This document shows positions 13,016 through 15,579 of a stretch of 15,579 nucleotides of DNA, one piece after another. The position numbers were made by a program, and so were the translations under genes. The notes under the pieces are model-generated. The model did no database searches. It saw nothing but the letters and a program-made list of their open reading frames with translations, and had not been told where the DNA came from. Numbering within the stretch: the stretch's first letter is position 1; each line of letters opens with the position of its first letter. This DNA is from Spirochaetaceae bacterium (GTDB lineage: Bacteria > Spirochaetota > Spirochaetia > Treponematales > Breznakiellaceae), in assembly GCA_031265015.1 (NCBI GenBank), contig JAISDG010000095.1, positions 1 to 15,579 on the forward strand, in the 5' to 3' direction.

Positions 13016-13933
13016 TTACTGTTTGACCCAGATGTCGGTGGGATCCCCGACGCTCTGGGTGAGCCTGTTTTTATCGGCGTTAAGAAAGAAACGATGGTTT
13101 CCTTTACTGTCAAGTTTCCAGGGAACATCGCCTTCCGCGGCTGTAGTAGTTCTGTTAAGATTCCAGCCGGTGGGATATTCAGCGGCCGCTTTCTTCATAG
13201 CCTTGCTGCCATCCACGCCGCCGTCATTGGCTATCGCCCTGCTGCCGGTGATTCTCGATGTCGCCGATCTGCCGTCGGAGTATTCCCACTGCAGCTGATC
13301 GGCGGTAATGATCAGCGTTGAATCAAAGGCCCGCTTGGAAGCCGCGCCGGTGCGGACCCAGGTTCCCTGCAGTTCCTCGGGTATTTCCCGGGAGAAGGCG
13401 TTAAGGTCCCAAAATACGTCCATCGCGCCCGCGAAAATGCCGACAACCTCGCCTAACGCCCTCATGTCGCCCTCGGGAGGATTTCTTTCGACAGTTCCCC
13501 CTGTCCGCAGATCGGTCAATTTAACATAGTCGATAAGACTCGCTCCCTCATCGTAGAGCGCCCGAAAACTTACCGTTAAACGCATGGCGTCGGTCCCTTC
13601 GCCCTCCGGGTTCCCCAGCGTCAAAAGGATCGTGGCGTAAAAGCCATAGACGTCAACATCGTCGTAATAAGCTTCTTCTACCGTAACGACACAGGGGGTG
13701 TCCATGAATTTTGCGGCGAAGGGCGCGTCTGTCCCGTATAAATCCCGGACCGTGAATAGTCCATTCCTGATCATGCCCAGGTAGGCGATGGGGAAATCCG
13801 CGGGGTAGCTCTCGAAGCGGACTTTGTCCATGTTGTAGACATGGTCCGCGTTTTGCGCCGGGCCCCCGTTTTTGGCGCAGCCGGCCAGCGCCAGCAGAAC
13901 CGCGATTCCCAGGGCCACTGCTTTTTTATTCAT
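13016..13933 (-). CDS. Lipoprotein of unknown function
   Basis: I do not recognise this 305-residue protein. It starts MNKKAVALGIAVLLALAGC, a clear lipoprotein signal with Cys19 as the lipidation site, so it is exported and membrane-anchored. The first half (to about 190) is rich in charged and aromatic residues with no obvious motif. The last part (about 200-305) starts ELQGTWV and continues as strand-like segments with STLIITADQLQWEY and NHRFFLNADKNRLTQ, which recalls lipocalin-like small beta barrels found in bacterial lipoproteins; this is a weak fold-level guess. ATG 13933 is preferred over 13966 because AGGAG lies 7 nt upstream and the signal peptide starts there. It lies 84 bp downstream of the LRR gene on the same strand. 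Confidence 0.85.
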   Translation of the reverse strand: MNKKAVALGIAVLLALAGCAKNGGPAQNADHVYNMDKVRFESYPADFPIAYLGMIRNGLFTVRDLYGTDAPFAAKFMDTPCVVTVEEAYYDDVDVYGFYATILLTLGNPEGEGTDAMRLTVSFRALYDEGASLIDYVKLTDLRTGGTVERNPPEGDMRALGEVVGIFAGAMDVFWDLNAFSREIPEELQGTWVRTGAASKRAFDSTLIITADQLQWEYSDGRSATSRITGSRAIANDGGVDGSKAMKKAAAEYPTGWNLNRTTTAAEGDVPWKLDSKGNHRFFLNADKNRLTQSVGDPTDIWVKQ

Positions 13934-14017
13934 GCAAAATCTCCTGCGGTCTTTCCCTGCCGTCAAAATATTTATGCCCTCCGCGCAAGCGGATAGTGTG
14001 CCGTCGCTACGGCTCCC

Positions 14018-14986
14018 CTAAAACCCGCCCGTGTAACCGCGCTTTTTAAGGGCCGCCTGTGACGTGAGGTTCATCTTGGAACAACCCCTGAAAGCGTTGT
14101 CAGAGAAGCTTATGGTTTCCACCGAATCGGGAATGGTAACCGTGGTTAAAGCAGTACAGTCAGAAAATGCGCCGTCTATAGCTTCGATCGTTGAGGGGAA
14201 CGTTACCGAGGCGAGCCCACTGCAGCTACTGAAGGCTACGCTCTCTATCTTCGTAACCCCTTCGGGGATAACAAGTGCCGTAAGTTTTGTACATCCGTAA
14301 AACGCCCTGCTCGGAATAACGGTTATGCCGGTTCCCAGGGTAACCCTTGTCAACCCGCTCTTCTCAAAAGCGCTCTTTCCGATGGAGATAACGCTGTTGG
14401 GAATAGTCAGGGTTGTCAGGGCGCTGCATTCCTCGAACATACTTGCCCCGATAGCGGAAGCACCTTCGGGAATCGTAACGGTTTTCAACGCGTAACAGCC
14501 GGAAAAAATGTATTCCCCCATCTTGGTTACACTTTTGGGGAGCGTAACCGATTGCAGGGCTGTACAACCCGAGAACGCGCTTTCTCCGATTTCAATTACG
14601 CTGTCGGGAATGACGATGCCGGTAAGGGAATTACAGAGTCTAAAAGCCCTGTCCCCGATTGTGGTCAGTCCCGCGGGCAGGGTAACGGTGGTAAGCCTGC
14701 TGTTGTGAAAAGCGTAGTCCTCGATTGTGGTAAGCCCCGCGGACAGGGTAACGGCGGTAAGCCTCTCGTTATTACTAAAAGCCCCTTCCCCGATTACCTT
14801 GACGGGGAATCCCTCGATCGTGGCGGGGACCGTTACCCTCGCCGCCTGACCGGTGTACTCCTTAATCCGTACACCCTCGCCGTCATCGGTCAGTTCCACG
14901 CTAAAGTCGGACGCCGCCTGGGCGAACGCCGCCGTCCCGGACAGCAGCAGCGCCGCCGTCAACATCACGCACACACATCTCTTCAT
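14018..14986 (-). CDS. Secreted BspA-like leucine-rich-repeat protein
   Basis: The 322-residue product has a signal peptide (MKRCVCVMLTAALLLSGTAAFAQA) and about ten tandem repeats of roughly 23 residues. Their pattern is LTxVTIPxGVTxIGxxAFxGC, for example around SLTGIVIPDSVIEIGESAFSGC. This is the treponemal/BspA LRR_5 class; characterised members are surface or secreted proteins that bind host or bacterial partners. There is no lipobox and no obvious C-terminal anchor, so it is probably periplasmic, outer-surface or secreted. The N-terminal segment DFSVELTDDGEGVRIKEYTG is the usual capping region. ATG 14986 has AGGAG 8 nt upstream; a GTG at 14995 would abut the ribosome binding site and is unlikely. 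Internal repeats make copy-number variation possible. Confidence 0.93.
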   Translation of the reverse strand: MKRCVCVMLTAALLLSGTAAFAQAASDFSVELTDDGEGVRIKEYTGQAARVTVPATIEGFPVKVIGEGAFSNNERLTAVTLSAGLTTIEDYAFHNSRLTTVTLPAGLTTIGDRAFRLCNSLTGIVIPDSVIEIGESAFSGCTALQSVTLPKSVTKMGEYIFSGCYALKTVTIPEGASAIGASMFEECSALTTLTIPNSVISIGKSAFEKSGLTRVTLGTGITVIPSRAFYGCTKLTALVIPEGVTKIESVAFSSCSGLASVTFPSTIEAIDGAFSDCTALTTVTIPDSVETISFSDNAFRGCSKMNLTSQAALKKRGYTGGF

Positions 14987-15010
14987 ACCAAACACTCCTT
15001 AAAAAAAAAA

Positions 15011-15046
15011 TTATTAACCGCCAGGAAAGATTTATTAACCACCAAG
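15011..15046. repeat. Direct repeats TTATTAACC, 21 bp apart
   Basis: A 15-bp unit at 15011-15025 (TTATTAACCGCCAGG) recurs at 15032-15046 (TTATTAACCACCAAG) with two mismatches. The second unit runs into the large inverted repeat. They lie just upstream of the LRR gene and contain TAATAA, so one may serve as its -10 region. No convincing -35 could be paired. Confidence 0.5.
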
Positions 15047-15123
15047 TCGCAGAAGTCGAAAAAGTTTAATGAGTTTTTTTCTTTAAACTTCTTTTACTTC
15101 TTCGCCTTCTTCGCCTTGGTGGT
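15038..15123. repeat. Imperfect 36-bp inverted repeat of the ACCACCAAG type
   Basis: The left arm 15038-15073 and the reverse complement of 15088-15123 match at 28 of 36 positions, including a perfect ACCACCAAG / CTTGGTGGT end. The right arm contains a 9-bp periodic unit GCGAAGAAG on the minus strand. A 14-nt centre separates the arms. It could fold into a long hairpin upstream of the LRR gene. It contains no coding signal, and it resembles short mobile repeats seen between genes in many environmental bacteria. Confidence 0.7.
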
Positions 15124-15148
15124 AAAATCCTTCTCCCCCCTGCTTTAG

Positions 15149-15164
15149 GCGCCACGGATGGCGC
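15149..15164. other. Small perfect hairpin downstream of the partial gene
   Basis: GCGCCA and TGGCGC form a 6-bp stem with a 4-nt loop. There is no T-run on either side. It lies 15 bp from the terminator of the partial gene and may belong to the same repeat-rich intergenic region. Confidence 0.35.
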
Positions 15165-15179
15165 TGTTAGTACGCATAA

Positions 15180-15201
15180 AATCCGGCAAGGAAGCCGGAT
15201 T
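15180..15201 (-). terminator. Intrinsic terminator of the partial gene
   Basis: An exact 8-bp stem (AATCCGGC / GCCGGATT, 6-nt loop) starts 3 bp after the stop codon of the partial gene. On the minus strand the stem end plus the next bases give TTTT. The T-run is short, so efficiency may be moderate. Confidence 0.65.
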
Positions 15202-15204
15202 ACA

Positions 15205-15579
15205 TCAAGGAATTACCGCCGACACAATCGGGCCCCAGGGGCCTTTTTTTTCGCCGTTTTCTATCTGGACGGCGATGTAGGCGGTGCTCCCGCTGTCGCC
15301 GTAGTCGAAGTTTATCAGGTCCTTCCGCCGCTGGGTCGAGAACGCATCGGTGAGGTTTTTGGGATTGGTGACGGGCTCGCCGCCGGGGGGGACTACCTTG
15401 AACCAGACCCGGTAACTCTTGTTGGCCCTGTCTTCGGGGCTCCCGGATATGTAGATGATCCGCACCCCCAGCTGGCGGGGGCCCACCAGGTAGATTTCTA
15501 CCATCACCTGCCCGGTGGGGTTCCCGGTGGGAGTGGGGTGGGGATCATGGGGGATAAGGCCCAGGCTGATCAGGGCCGC
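15205..15579 (-). CDS. C-terminal part of a hypothetical protein, cut by window edge
   Basis: The minus-strand frame is open from the window edge to TAA at 15205, giving at least 124 residues. Upstream of the in-frame GTG at 15507 the frame continues without a stop as AALISLGLIPHDPHPTPTGN, so the true start is outside the window. The visible part has strand-like segments (VEIYLVGPRQLGVRIIYIS, SYRVWFKVVP, TAYIAVQIENG) and ends KGPWGPIVSAVIP. I recall similar endings (GPW or GPF, then SAVIP) in small hypothetical proteins of gut anaerobes, possibly with a fibronectin-III-like sandwich. Function is unknown. A terminator-like hairpin follows 3 bp after the stop. Confidence 0.75.
   Translation of the reverse strand, partial: AALISLGLIPHDPHPTPTGNPTGQVMVEIYLVGPRQLGVRIIYISGSPEDRANKSYRVWFKVVPPGGEPVTNPKNLTDAFSTQRRKDLINFDYGDSGSTAYIAVQIENGEKKGPWGPIVSAVIP

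Noticed and set aside
13981..14013. Two small hairpins between the LRR and lipoprotein genes as a terminator
   Set aside because: Stems are only 5 bp (TCCGC/GCGGA and GCCGT/ACGGC) and no T-run follows directly on the minus strand, so termination is not supported.
14018..14986. LRR repeats considered as a DNA tandem-repeat or CRISPR-like array
   Set aside because: The about 69-bp period is the coding repeat of a BspA-type protein with diverged codons, not identical DNA repeats with unique spacers.

Overview
The window looks like chromosomal DNA from a spirochaete, most likely a Treponema-like gut or environmental anaerobe. This rests on several indirect signs: a BspA-type leucine-rich-repeat protein with a signal peptide, lipoproteins (one with a loose, spirochaete-like lipobox), a P-loop/Asp23-like fusion protein, a heavy load of sugar transporters, and a partial protein ending in a GPWGPIVSAVIP tail. 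My recollection is that such tails occur in small secreted proteins of gut anaerobes. Species assignment is inference. Genes are dense and moderately GC-rich. I see no rRNA, tRNA, CRISPR array, transposase or phage gene.

Layout from left to right. (1) 87-2178, minus strand: a P-loop ATPase with an Asp23/Gls24-like C-terminus, then an exported TPR protein with a degenerate metallopeptidase-like domain. (2) 2312-6991, minus strand: a sugar ABC transport operon read right to left, with a substrate-binding lipoprotein, a double-domain RbsA-type ATPase, an RbsC-type permease and a Gfo/Idh/MocA oxidoreductase. A terminator-like hairpin follows the binding-protein gene, and nested inverted repeats lie at the promoter. 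(3) 7159-9009, minus strand: murQ (MurNAc-6-phosphate etherase) followed by an RpiR-family regulator with a SIS domain. (4) 9141-12929, plus strand, divergent from murQ: a tandem-GNAT acetyltransferase, a PIG-L-like deacetylase homologue, and mannose/sorbose-family PTS subunits IIB, IIC and IID, closed by a bidirectional terminator. (5) 13016-15579, minus strand: an unknown lipoprotein, a secreted BspA-like LRR protein, and the 3' part of a further gene cut by the window edge.

The most system-like part is blocks 3 and 4. A MurNAc-6-P etherase and a sugar-phosphate-sensing regulator sit back to back with a PTS of the mannose family, a deacetylase-fold protein and an acetyltransferase-fold protein. 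My inference is a locus for uptake and first processing of an amino sugar, plausibly a peptidoglycan-derived one. The deacetylase homologue has lost the usual catalytic aspartate, so its role is open. No IIA subunit is in the window.

A second theme is regulatory. At murQ, the GNAT gene and the P-loop gene the -10 hexamer ends exactly 7 nt before the ATG with no Shine-Dalgarno sequence, which predicts leaderless mRNAs. The other genes mostly have good ribosome binding sites. Two copies of a 37-bp hairpin repeat sit at two transcription-unit boundaries in the same orientation.
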